Positions 21,568 through 31,499 are shown, counted from the first letter of the stretch. The stretch is 64,000 nucleotides of DNA from Megascapheus bottae (GCA_024803745.1 JANJXV010000025.1:13997341-14061340), one strand, 5' to 3'. Program-made: numbers and translations. The notes: generated by a model from the sequence alone, not told the origin.

Positions 21568-21661
21568 TCTTTCTTTCTTTCTTCCTTTCTTCCTTCCTTC
21601 CTTCCTTCCTTCCTTCCTTCCTTCCTTCCTTCCTTCCTTCCTTCCTTCCTTCCTTTCTTTT
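21568..21661. repeat. (CTTT)n/(CCTT)n polypyrimidine tract
   Basis: Pure (CCTT)n core of about 70 bases with CTTT edges. On the minus strand it lies directly after AATAAAAG, so it may be the expanded poly(A)-type tail of the retrocopy candidate to the right. Confidence 0.97.
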
Positions 21662-22440
21662 ATTCTGTCAGGCTTCTATTTGAACCTGCAAGTTCTAGGT
21701 TATCCATGAATGCAGAAGCTTTGTATCTGGCATGGGCTCAGGGACTGCATACTCATCTGGACCCCACCCAGCTGCATCCTCTGACCTGCGCTGGATGAGG
21801 ATCCTCTGGGACAATCCTCTGATACAATGCTTGTTTCTGTCTAGCCCTGAAGATGTGATAGCAAGAAACCTCACATCTATGACTGTCTTGCAACACAGTT
21901 TACCTTGTGGTTCAGCCAGCACAACACCGCTCTTTGGCAGGGCTACTCTTGCCACAAACATCTGCCATTAGTTGGAGAACCTTGGCATTCTGGTCTAGGA
22001 AGTCAGTCCAGCTGAACAGATGACTGAACACTAAAAGCATCTGGTTGGCTTCTAAAGATATAACAACGTTGGCTTTTAGGGGTCTGTCCTCAGTGCGAGC
22101 TTAGATTCTATTTGCTCTTCATTCTGTGATTTGAAATCCTTCGGTGGTCAGGTGTCAGAATGACAGCTTGGTCTTTAAACATCTCCCATTTTTGAAACCA
22201 TCCACCCTGTTCCATTCGACTAGGATGCAAGTACATGGAGTGAGTCTGCGGTGCTGGGTGCTTCATTCTCAGAAGATCTGTCATCTTCCAAGTCGGCATG
22301 TGTGAAAATGGAACTAGGAAAACTGAGGAGATGGGTAGAGTCGGGAGCGATGAGGAGAACAATGCAAGGCACGCATCAGCATGCATCACGCACCGGTGTC
22401 CTCATACACCCCCTCCGTACAACCATTTAATAATAAGTTA
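21661..22440 (-). pseudogene. Possible decayed processed retrocopy, parent not identified
   Basis: On the minus strand a repeat-free, moderately GC-rich block ends with AATAAAAG followed by a (GAAA/GGAA)n tract, the arrangement expected of a processed mRNA copy whose A-tail became a microsatellite. Short open frames occur at 22389-22108 (93 codons) and 21961-21695 (88 codons), in different frames, with stops between. No domain or parent gene was recognised, and the 5' limit is set only by the minisatellite at 22.45 kb. A chance polyadenylation hexamer beside a microsatellite is the alternative. Confidence 0.3.
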
Positions 22441-22454
22441 ATTAAATATAAAAA

Positions 22455-23355
22455 GAACATTGATCCGCCCTGAGAACACGGGCCCACCCCTAAGGAAAAC
22501 ATGGTTCTGCCCCCAGGCAAGCACATGGCCCCAGCCCCTGGGGGGGCAATGGTGTGGACCTGCCCTAGGGAACAACGCGGTTCCGCCTTCTAGGGAGAGA
22601 ACGTACTCAGCTTCTGGCTCCCCGTCTCCGGGAAGAACGTGGTCAAGAACGTGGTCACACCTTCTGAGAACATAGTTCTACTCCCAGGTGGAGGAAATGT
22701 CGCCTTGCCCTCTGGTAAGAGTGTGGCCCTGCCCTTGGTGGGGGGCGGGGGGGAGAAGGATGTGGCTCCGCCCCCCCAGGAGAACTGGCCTTGAGAGGGC
22801 GGGGGAGAACACAGCCCCGCCCCTGGGAAGAATGTGACCCCACCCCTAGTGTGGGATGAGGAGAATATGGCCCCGCCTCCTGTGGAGCGCTTGGCCCCGC
22901 CCCTGGGAAAGAACAGATGGCCCCGCCCCTGGGAGAGAACAGGTGGCTCAGCCTCTGAGGGAGAGCACGTGGCCGCGCCCCTGGGGGAGAGCACGTGGCC
23001 ACGCCCCTGGGGGAGAGCACGTGGCCACGCCCCTGGGAGAGAAAAGGTGGCTCAGCCTCTGGGTGGAGAGCACGTAGCCCTGCCTCTGGCGGGGGAGAGC
23101 ATGTGGCCCCGCCCCTGAGGGAAGAGCACGTGGCCACGCCCCTGGGAGAGAAAAGGTGGCTCAGCCTCTGGGGGAGAGCACGTGGCCACGCCCCTGGGAG
23201 AGAACAGGTGGCTGCGCCCTTGGAGGGAGAGCACGTGGCCACGCCCCTGGGGAGAGAGCACGTGGCCGCGCCCCTGGGGGGGAGAGCACGTGGCCACGCC
23301 CCTGGGGGGAGAGCACGTGGCCACGCCCCTGGGGGAGAGCACGTGGCCTTGCCGC
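22455..23355. repeat. CpG-rich minisatellite with CACGTG E-boxes
   Basis: Tandem array of a ~25-28 bp unit. The left part is degenerate (22455-22900, CCCCGCCCCTGGG variants), the right part homogeneous. Two unit types alternate. One has the core CACGTGGCCACGCCCCTGG; the other reads CAGGTGGCTCAGCCTCTGG. About ten intact CACGTG sites lie between 22960 and 23345. Open frames on both strands across it have repeating peptide (WPRPWGESTW, CSPRGVAT types) because the period gives no stops in several frames; they are not evidence of a protein. Confidence 0.95.
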
Positions 23356-23560
23356 TATGAGGACCTTGGAAATTCTGGCACCGCCTGGGCAGCTCGGAGG
23401 TTCCTTTGCTGAGGTAACTTCGCGGCGTCTTTCTGTGTTAGAATGAGTTACTTGCTTTTCACAATAGTCCCAAAATCAGGAGCCCTAGATTTACAGTGAA
23501 GTCGAGGCGTAGAAGTGTGACTAACCTTTAAAATTTAAACCTCGGGTCTCTCGTGGCCCG
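23356..23560. other. Spacer between two GC-rich minisatellites
   Basis: About 200 bases of non-tandem sequence with TTCGCGGCGTCTTTCTG and CTCGGGTCTCTCGTGGCCC. It is CpG-containing, unlike the surrounding tens of kilobases. No TATA box, initiator or open frame of note was seen. Confidence 0.6.
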
Positions 23561-23905
23561 GTCTATAGGGCCGGGGCGTGTGGTCCTGCCCTGGAGGCCG
23601 GGGCGTGTGGCCCTGTCGTGGAGGCCGGGGCGTGTGGTCCTGTCGTGGAGGCCGGGAGGCCGGGGCGTGTGGTCCTGTCGTGGAGGCCGGGGCGTGTGGT
23701 CCTGTCGTGGAGGCCGGGGCGTGTGGTCCTGCCCTGGAGGCCGGGGCGTGTGGCCCTGTCCTGGAGGCCGGGGCGTGGCCGGGGTGTGTGGGTCCTGTCT
23801 TGGAGGCCGGGGTGTGTGGGTCCTGTCTTGGAGGCCGGGGTGTGTGGGTCCTGTTTTCGAGGCTGGCGTGTGTGGGTCTTGTTTTCAAGGTCAGGGTGTT
23901 GTGGG
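23560..23905. repeat. GC-rich minisatellite, ~27 bp unit
   Basis: About 11-12 tandem units of the type GGCCGGGGCGTGTGGTCC plus TGTCGTGGA. The right-hand units drift to GGTGTGTGGGTCCTGTCTTGG. G-rich on the plus strand, with GGGG runs in every unit. Open frames on both strands (GRGVWSCRGG, GPHAPAS types) follow the repeat period. Confidence 0.95.
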
Positions 23906-23945
23906 TCCAGGCGTTGAGTTCCAAGTCCTGCAACAAGAAAGAAAG
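23905..23945 (+). mobile_element. SINE-A/B 3'-end remnant
   Basis: GGCGTTGAGTTCCAAGTCCTG followed by CAACAAGAAAGAAAG matches the terminal ~25 bases and tail of the right monomer, suggesting the second minisatellite grew next to or inside a SINE. Confidence 0.5.
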
Positions 23946-24030
23946 AGAGAGGGATGGGGGAAGGAAGGAAGGAAGGAAAGAAGGAAGGAAGGAAGGAAGG
24001 AGAAGAAGAGAAAGGAAAAAAGGAGGTGGG
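23945..24030. repeat. (GGAA)n polypurine tract
   Basis: GAAAGAGAGAGG, then repeated GGAA units and an AGAAGAGAAAGG end; all purines on the plus strand for most of its length. It occupies the tail position of the SINE remnant. Confidence 0.93.
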
Positions 24031-24202
24031 AAGAAATTGGTCATTTTTAGAGTCTGAGGCAGAATCTACAGAAAATGCTTGGGGGGGAGGGGGAGGCCTA
24101 TGAGAAAATCTGCCTCATGTGTCCTTGCTTAGAAGTAGGTTTTGGAACTCACATGCTGATGTGGGAAGGAAGACACTATCCTACAAATAAGCAGTTAAAA
24201 AC

Positions 24203-24270
24203 AGTGGTGCTGGAGGCATGGCTTAGGGGTATTACACCAGACTACAAGTGGAAGTTACTGAATTCAAAGT
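24203..24270 (+). mobile_element. Old ID-like monomer
   Basis: TGCTGGAGGCATGGCTTAGG ... AGTTACTGAATTCAAAG resembles a tRNA-type SINE head and matches the ID half at 55160. Diverged. Confidence 0.5.
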
Positions 24271-24799
24271 TGCAGTAGTGGCATACACACACGTTTTGTA
24301 AGAACATGTACCAGATTACTAGCGATGTGGAGTACTGAAATGACAGAGGCCTAAGCGTTCTTACTTTTACTTTGTACACTTACATTATTAACTACTTTAT
24401 AATAAGCTTATTATTTTTTAATTTAAGAAACTATAAAAATAATGAAACAGGAAAAATGTGACCCAGGAGTAAAAATCAGTTCACAGCTATTAAGGTACAA
24501 GCTTGGCAATCCAGTTTAATTCATTTAAACAAGTGGCAGAACTTGCCTTGCATCCATAGCCTCCATGTGCACCCTCTCTATTTCTTGGGCCTCCTCTTAA
24601 TAGTCTAGGGACCCCCTACTCTCCCATCCCCCCAAGAATTCCAGCAGTGTCTCAAGCAATAGCTACATAACCACCCATAAACAGCAGTGGTTAGTAGCTC
24701 AAGAAATACAGGGGCCAACGGCTGAGGTTCTTCCTCTGTGAACCTGGAAGAGCTAGCTAAGTGGACAGGAGACAACTAGATGTGTAGGAGAGAACTTGT

Positions 24800-24885
24800 G
24801 TGGACTTGAACTTGTGATCTCTCTGCCTCAAAGTCTTGAGTGCTAGGACTCTAGGAATGCACCATCTCATTCTGCTTGAAATGTT
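24800..24885 (-). mobile_element. Old B1-like fragment
   Basis: TGGACTTGAACTTGTGATCT, then CAAAGTCTTGAGTGCTAGG resembles the reversed B1 consensus (CCTGCCTCAGCCTCCTGAGTGCTGGG). 24885-25450 has nothing recognisable apart from a C-run at 25438-25450. Confidence 0.55.
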
Positions 24886-25451
24886 TTTTATTTTTTTAAA
24901 TTAAAGTGTATGTTTTGAACTAAGAAGCTATTTAAGTTTCAATCACTCACCTTTCATGTTGTGAGCTAAGATCCTCACCTCCTTTGGTATGGTCTACCCC
25001 AATATATTATCTTGGCTAACCAAGACCCTAAAAGATAAATAGTTTCCAATATTGGATGTTTAACATGAACATGAGTTAGGACTTGGATTAACCTAAATCA
25101 TCTTGTTATGTTTCCAGTGGTCCACTCATCTGTGCAATGAAAACCTGTATGGGCTGATTTCTCCATTAGGAATTTTGGCCACAGCTTTTAAAAAATAAAT
25201 CACACCTGAAGGTGATCCTTCTGTGCATGGTTTTAATGATATAAAGCACAGGGATTAGTCACAAATCTAGGAATTGATGATATACATAAGATCTAGAAAT
25301 ATAAAGGTTGGGGAAAGGATTTAAACCAAGAGTGATCTCTCTTGTTTCCAGATAAAATTTCTAGTAGCTTCTCATGTGACAGTGTGTGTGTGTACATGTT
25401 ACATGCCAGTTACCTGGGGGGCTTGAACTCTTGCCCCAACCCCCCCCCCCG

Positions 25452-25683
25452 TTTTTTGTTTTTTGTTTTTTTGCTATTCCTGGGGCTTGAACTCTGGGCC
25501 TACATGCTGTCCCCAGAGCTTCTTTTACTAGAGAATGAGTGCTCTGCACTTGAGCCACAGCACCATTTCTAGATTTTTTTTTTTAGTATATTAGAGTCTC
25601 ACAGACTTTCTGCCCAGCTGGCTTCAAACCATATTCTTCAGATCTCAGATAGGATTACAGGCATGAGACACTAGCACCTGGCT
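25452..25683 (-). mobile_element. SINE-A, full length
   Basis: GGGGCTTGAACTCTGGGCCT, GAGCCACAGCACCATTTCTA, then the left monomer with a ~16-base deletion between CAGATCTCAG and ATAGGATTACAGG. A second SINE-tail remnant (GGGGGGCTTGAACTCTTGCC, 25415-25434) lies just upstream, separated by the C-run. Confidence 0.9.
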
Positions 25684-25850
25684 TATCCAGGTTTTTATTG
25701 CTCGTGGCTTGTGCTCTACCACTTGAGCCATGCTTCCAGTCCAACTTTTTATGGTTAATTGGAGATGGAGTTTTGAGAACATTTTTGCCCACACTTCTTA
25801 GATCTCTGCCTCTGGAGTACCTGTGATTACAGATGCAATCCACCTGTACT
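25684..25850 (-). mobile_element. SINE-A, diverged partial copy
   Basis: Right-monomer part GCTCTACCACTTGAGCCATG, link TGGTTAATTGGAGATGG and left-monomer part ATCTCTGCCTCTGGAGTACC. It directly abuts the copy at 25452. Confidence 0.85.
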
Positions 25851-25854
25851 TAGT

Positions 25855-25975
25855 TTTGTTTTGTTTTGGTGGGTGGGGTGAGGTGGGGATGTACTCAGAT
25901 TTGAGTTCAGAGGTCCTTGCTTTTTTGGCTTGCTTTCTCAGCTAGCGCTTTAACTTCTCACACCTCCAGTCCTAG
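25855..25975 (-). mobile_element. Old ID-like element
   Basis: A (GTTTT)n tail complement, then GATTTGAGTTCAGAGGTCC and AGCTAGCGCTTTAACTTC, the reversed tRNA-like head. More diverged than the two SINE-A copies beside it. Confidence 0.5.
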
Positions 25976-26399
25976 GCAACTTCATAGTCTACTTGTCTAC
26001 TGACAATTCCTCTAATGAGCAGAATTATAAGGGTCAACAAATATGGACTGAATAGGTCCAGGCTGGCCCTATGAATGGGTCTTTGAAGACCTACCTACAA
26101 ACAGCCTCTCATAATATCTAAAATCCTGTCAGAAATGGACTTAATTTGCATTTTACATCCCTGTCTGTTTAAGAACATCTTAAACTAGTGTTATTTAGCC
26201 AATATTTGGTCACAATACTTATTAGGACCTGTGGTTGAAGAAAAAGATTTAAGGGACATACCTAGAAAGTACAAATACACATTATAAAAGATGTTCAAGC
26301 ATCAGAATTAAATAATTATCTTGTTTATAATTTGCTACTTGGAAGATGGTTAATTCCAAGTAGATACTTATACATTTTTGAGCCAAAAGTAACCTACAG

Positions 26400-26632
26400 A
26401 GCTGGGCACTGGTTGCTCACCATGTAATCTTAGCTACTAAGAAGGCTAAGACCTGAGGATTGTGGTTCAAAGCCAGTCTGTGCAGGAAAAATCAGTGAGA
26501 CTCTTCAATTAATGACCAGAAAGGTAGAAGCGGAGCTGTGGCTTAAAGTGATAGAGTGCTAGCCTCAAGCAAAAGAGCTTGGGGACAGTGCCCAAGCCCT
26601 GAGTTCAAGCCCCACTGCTAACAACAAAAAAA
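26400..26632 (+). mobile_element. SINE-A, full length
   Basis: GCTCACCATGTAATCTTAGC to CCCTGAGTTCAAGCCCCACT and tail AACAACAAAAAAAG. The link is shortened (CTTCAATTAATGACC). Confidence 0.93.
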
Positions 26633-26829
26633 GTAGTCTATAGATTCAAACTACTCAGAACCTCATTTCAGCCCAGCTGTGAATATCAGTGACAGTGTTA
26701 ATAAAGACATCTAAAGGGGACTGTAGCTTGGATTGTATCCAACCCTAAGACAGCCCCACAAAGACAGTTCCACTTGCTTTCAGGACCCTCCCTGGTATGG
26801 GGTTAATTCCTAACAGAAAATAACAAAAA

Positions 26830-27300
26830 GTTCTCAAAAGAAATCATACAGTAACTAATTAAATATTTCAGAGAACCTCATTAAAACATCTTGCTATTTG
26901 TACTGATTATCATGTGGCTGCTTACACAGATGCTCATAAATCTGACTGCATTAGGTTCCCAGGCCTTTATTTCAGTTAATTTCTTCTCCCTCTGTGGACT
27001 TGCCCAGGAAATGAGATTTAATGAGTCATCGTCCTCCCTCATAATCACAGGAGAGCTCATTAGCTTTTTGTCAGATTTGTACCTATTATCTGCTCTCAAT
27101 ATGCCTAGGACTACTTTTGAGTTAAATATGATATTACCAAGAGAAAGAACCCACAAGAACATTTCTGTATTGATTGCTGTGGACCCGGAGCACTATGTCA
27201 ATATTTTTACATATGTTAAAAGGCACCTGAGAGCAGAAGGTAAGAAAATAACAATAGATTTTCCTACCTATGCATTCAATATTTAGATGACACATATCAT
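26830..27300. other. Strong conserved-noncoding / enhancer candidate
   Basis: Repeat-free 470 bases with ATGAGATTTAATGAGTCATC (AP-1/Maf-like TGAGTCA next to TTTAATGA), GGAGAGCTCATTAGC, ATCTGACTGCATTAGG and CAGTTAATTTCTTC. A 131-codon open frame on the plus strand (26891-27286) spans it. Its composition (I, F, L, S rich, no recognisable domain) and lack of splice context make coding unlikely. Confidence 0.5.
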
Positions 27301-27569
27301 TTGAAAGAAAGGTGAACATTTACACTCTTGCCTTCCTAAATCTCCTTAAATGCCTAGGTTAAGTTGAAACTAGAGATCCAAGGGAAAGAAGGAAACTGTC
27401 ATGATTCTTAAAATTCATCAGTTTGGGGCAGTTTCCTGTCACCCATCTTAGGATATTTCACCATGACCTTCAAATCCCATGACCTTAAGTTTCCACTGGA
27501 AAAACCAGAAGACTCACACCATTCTGCGGGAAGAGAACAGTTCTACAATGCTCTTAAAAGTTTAAAGTG

Positions 27570-27875
27570 GGCCAGATTTGGTAGTTCACACCTATAATAC
27601 CAGCTACTCTGCATGCAGACATAGGTAGATTACAATGCAAAGCTAACCTGGGCAAAAAGTGACCAAGTACTCCATCTTAAACCAGTAAGCCAGGTGTATT
27701 AATGCTTCTCTATAATCCTGGCTACACGGTAAGCATATGTGAAGGGATAGGAGTGTGAGACTGGCCTTGGACAAAAAAGTGTGTGACTCTACCAAAAGGC
27801 TAGTGGTGAAACTCAAGTCATGGTGCAACTATGTAGCAAAGCATGAGATCCTGAGCAGACCCCACTAGTGAAAAA
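27570..27875 (+). mobile_element. Older B1-dimer/ID composite
   Basis: Two B1-like arms (CACACCTATAATACCAGCTA; TCTATAATCCTGGCTACACG) then an ID-like piece ending CATGAGATCCTGAGCAGACC. Same architecture as 30126-30440. Confidence 0.65.
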
Positions 27876-28459
27876 GACAGAACCTTGAAGTGAATCCTCA
27901 GTCTTTCCACAGGCCATCTTAGTAATAACATTGACTCGTTAGACAGTGGATTTGCCTATAAAGGTTGTCATTTGTATCTTCAGAAGATGGCACAGAGGGC
28001 TACCTGTGTGAAGTGTGGCTCGACATGCCCAAGTGCCTGCCTGGCCTAGTGCCCAGCTGCTGATCAATGCTTATTGAACGACATAGGAGCTCTAAGGACC
28101 ATTTGGAATATATTGGGTATTTAGTTCTATAATCCTTAGATCCAAGCAAAATCTCAGATTCAAACAGAAGTGAGCTTTATCCCATTTTGGTTAAGAATCT
28201 TTTAAGGAATCCTCTGAAAACCATAGACTTTGTGCCAAGGAAAACACACCAATCTCCCATTATTTGTGTGTGCACATGTGTGCCTGTGCACACACAATAC
28301 ATAATTTGGAGATACAATTCCAAAGAGTTCTCAAACATCCTGCTCATGTCTCTAGACTTGCTTTGAGGTCCTTGAACCTATATTTAATTCTCTTATAGAA
28401 ACAATGGAAGGGAGGGCTAAAACCCAATAGTCATTGAGGGCTGACCACCTGGCAGATGT

Positions 28460-28600
28460 GATTCCATGTCATGTAACCACATAACAACATTGAGGGGTAG
28501 ATCTGTTGTTATCTGCATTTTACAACTGAGAAAAGTTGAAGCATGGGTCCCTGACATGACATGGCCAAATATCCACTGAGCGTCTGTGTTCTGAACTGTA
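28460..28600 (+). mobile_element. MIR fragment
   Basis: ACATAACAACATTGAGGGGTAG, ATCTGCATTTTACAACTGAG and CATGACATGGCCAAATATCC, in MIR consensus order. Confidence 0.65.
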
Positions 28601-28649
28601 CCACATTAGGCTATCAATCTAATACATTTTTATTATAAAGCATGTTTGC

Positions 28650-28990
28650 CTCTATTTTTTAAAATTTAATTTTCTAACCACCTTCCAGGAGGTGCCGTAG
28701 GTAAATGTTTCCACTTTTGTTGGAGGCATTTTCAGAGAGCAGCAAGAGGTTTGCTTTCTGTATCTGTTCAGACAACATAAACACCATTGATAGAATAAAA
28801 AGTTAACAGCCAAAACCTCTGACTTGAACTTCTTCCCTCTAGCAGCTACAGGTTGAAACTCCCAGGGAAGAACTGCGATTCCTTTCTTCACAATCCTCCA
28901 CTGCCTTAAGGCAGCACTGTGTGGCGTTTCTTGCAAAGAACCTGGCTTCCTGCAGTTCTTGGAGCACATTTTGTTTCTACAAAAGCAAAA
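28650..28990. other. Repeat-free segment, weak conserved-noncoding candidate
   Basis: No repeat was recognised between the MIR at 28.5 kb and 30.1 kb. This part has the least biased composition (CCACTGCCTTAAGGCAGCAC, a near-perfect inverted repeat GCCTTAAGGC). The rest, 29000-30120, shows no gene or repeat. Confidence 0.25.
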
Positions 28991-30125
28991 GCATGAAAAG
29001 GATCAGGAAGGAGAGGTAAGCTGTCAATCTGCAGAGTAAAAATGCTGCATGCTTGTGACTGAGCCAGATATTAGATGCAAAGCTTTCTCCAACTAGATGA
29101 CATAAACATAGTTTAAAAAGCATTTTCAGCCCTGCGAACTCTCTAATTTCCTAGTACTCAACTTCTTGGTGACACTGTCCCTCTACAAAGCCTCTACCAG
29201 TATACACTGCCCATTCTTTCCACTGTTTAGTGCTGGTCATCGGTCTTGGTTCTTCCAGTGAAGGGGCAGGCCGGGCAACCTCTTCTAAAGTTGCGTAGAA
29301 GATTAAGCAAAAACATTCTTGAAATGAAACCAAACTTAAAATGAAGACAGGATCTGGCTTGAAACCTTTCACCCAATTAACAGACAGTTTAACAAAATGG
29401 ATAGCTGAAACAAGTTGAATGAGACAGGGGCTTGTAGGAGTGGGCTGGAAGAATGAAAAAAGGAACTAGGGACAAATCTAGTCAGAACACTCAATGTACA
29501 TAGAGGAAGTAGAAATGTGAAATGAGTCCGAGAAAGAAAGAAAAGATGGGATGGGGTGACTGTTGGGAGGGGTGACACTGATCAAGAAGCGCTGGACATG
29601 TTAAGGTATAACCAAAGTTTGGAGGGAAGAAAGGACAACAAATAAAACTTTTAACTTTTCCTGCAGGATGTAGGATATCAAATAATGTTTCTCCTTTATA
29701 TTTCTCTTTGTATCCAAAGTGGTTCGCATTAAATAAACACTTTTTTTTCCAAGAGTAAAATAAAATAATAATGAAGAAAGAACAACTCTGGGTCCTAGTA
29801 AAGAGGAGGATCATGCAGCCAGGGCTGCCCTCTTGCTTTCTGTGAACAGGTGCTCTGATGATAAAACAGCTTGGGGGCTGCCAAGGGACTAGAGCAGAAT
29901 GTCCATCTAGCAGTAGGAGAGGTGGTAGAGGGCCTCTGCCAAGATGACTTGACAACCCAGTATGAAGTCAACACGTTGACCTTCAGTGTGAAGGCACATG
30001 AAAGGGAATAGAGATAGGTAACTGTCTTTTCCCAGTTTCTGGTGGTAAAGAAATCAAAATCCCAGGCTTCTGTAGGCATGCAGGGTGTAGAGTCTAAACT
30101 CAAGATCATCCCTGTAAGGGAACTG

Positions 30126-30440
30126 CAAGCCGAGTGTGATGGCTCCTGTCTGTAACCCTAGCTATTCCATGGACAGAGATCAGGAGGATCATAGTTCCAC
30201 CACCAGCCCAGGTAAAACATGAATAGCACCTTTTCTCAATCAGTAACTTGGGGCTAGTGGTGTATATCTGTGATCTGATCTATACAAGAAGCATAGCATA
30301 GGCAGGAAGGTCAGTGTCTGAGTTTGGCTCCAAGAGGAAACCTTTGTTTTAAGAAGGTTGAAGTGTAGTTAGAGTGGTGGAATCTTGACTAGCAAGCTTG
30401 AGGCCTTGAGCTCAAACCCCAATATTATAAAAATAGATAC
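30126..30440 (+). mobile_element. Older B1-dimer/ID composite
   Basis: GATGGCTCCTGTCTGTAACC, a second arm GGTGTATATCTGTGATCTG, and an ID-like end GAGGCCTTGAGCTCAAACCC. Confidence 0.65.
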
Positions 30441-30586
30441 ATAAAAGAAAGATGGAGTAAATGGATGAGAGGGAAGCAATATTCAATGAGATAATAGATG
30501 TAATTGTTTCAGAATTTATGAAAATGTATTCCTTAGATTCAGGAAACTCACTAAGAGCAAAGCATGACAATAAAAATAAATCCTTT

Positions 30587-30782
30587 GGGGCCAGGAGCAT
30601 GGCCTAGTGGTAGAGTGCTTGCCTAGCATGCATGAAGACCCGGGTTCGATTCTTCAGTACCACATACACAGAAAAAGCCAGAAGTGGTGCTGTGGCTCAA
30701 GTGGTAGAGTGCTAGTCTTGAGAAAGCCCAAGGACAGTGCCCAGGCCCTGAGTTCAAGGCACATGACTGGCAAAAAAAAATG
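30587..30782 (+). mobile_element. SINE-B, near consensus
   Basis: GGCCTAGTGGTAGAGTGCTT and GGGTTCGATTCTTCAG in the left monomer; right monomer to GACTGGCAAAAAAAAA. First of a same-strand pair. Confidence 0.96.
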
Positions 30783-30790
30783 TATATGTG

Positions 30791-30982
30791 GGGGCCGGGA
30801 GTTTGGCCTAATGGTAGAGTGTTTGCCTAGCATGCACGAAGCCCTGGGTTCAATTCCTTAGTACCACATGCACAGAAAAAGCCAGAAGTGGTACAGTGGC
30901 TCACGTGGTAGAGTGCTAGCCTTGAGAAAGTCCAAGAACAGTGCTCAGGCCCTGAGCCCAAGCCCAGGACTGGCAAAAAAAA
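30791..30982 (+). mobile_element. SINE-B inserted at the tail of the previous copy
   Basis: Flanked by perfect target duplications AAAATGTATATGTG at 30777-30790 and 30983-30996. The left duplication overlaps the end of the first copy's A-tail, so this copy inserted later, right behind it. Confidence 0.96.
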
Positions 30983-31127
30983 AAAATGTATATGTGTATG
31001 GATAATAATAAGCCTTATACATCTTAATGAAACAATCATCACAAATAAGGAAAAAAGACAAGTTATAAAGAAAAATGAAGATTATGACATTTTTCATTAA
31101 TAAAACAAAGACAAAAGTAATCTATGT

Positions 31128-31268
31128 TGGTTATAAAATGTGGTATATATATTATATATATAATGAATACTGTGAAATATTATTTGGCCATAAAAAAGAA
31201 TGAAATACTGTCATTTTCAGTAACATGGATGGAACTAGAGAACATTATGTTCAGTGAAATAAGCCAAG
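31128..31268 (+). mobile_element. L1 3'-region fragment
   Basis: ATTTGGCCATAAAAAAGAATG, AACATGGATGGAACTAGAGA and CATTATGTTCAGTGAAATAA are the standard mammalian L1 end-of-ORF2 sequence. It continues in register after the SINE at 31270-31471 only briefly. Confidence 0.85.
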
Positions 31269-31269
31269 T

Positions 31270-31471
31270 GCAGGGTCCAGGAGTGTAGTCTAGTGGTAGA
31301 GTGCTTGCCTAGCATACACGAAGCCCTGGGTTCAATTCTTCAGTACCACATGCACAGAAAAAGCTAGAAGTGGTACAGTGGCTCAAGTGGTTAGAGTCCT
31401 AGCCTTGAGAAAGCTCATGGACAGTGCCTAGGCCCTGAATTCAAGGCCCAGGACTAGCAAAAATAAATAAA
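31270..31471 (+). mobile_element. SINE-B inserted in L1
   Basis: GGTAGAGTGCTTGCCTAGCA ... GGCCCTGAATTCAAGGCCC; flanks AAGTGCAG and AAGCACAG look like a mutated target duplication. Confidence 0.92.
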
Positions 31472-31499
31472 ACAAGCACAGAATGTTAATGCATTTAGC

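Noticed and set aside
22590..23446. Several open frames of 70-195 aa on both strands with repeated WPRPW or CSPRG peptides
   Set aside because: They follow the minisatellite period and are open in several frames and on both strands at once. No start context, domain or splice evidence.
23535..24057. Frames of 159-169 aa across the second minisatellite
   Set aside because: Same reason: tandem-repeat translation that continues into the polypurine tract as poly-KER.
26891..27286. 131-codon open frame in repeat-free DNA
   Set aside because: Composition is unlike a real protein, no domain is recognisable, and splice-site context is not convincing. It is better explained as noncoding regulatory sequence.
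28890..28920. TGCCTTAAGGCA inverted repeat as a microRNA hairpin or terminator
   Set aside because: The stem is only about six base pairs with no loop; far too short for a pri-miRNA.
29480..30109. Minus-strand open frames of 104-154 aa
   Set aside because: No recognisable domain, overlapping in different frames, no splice context; treated as chance.
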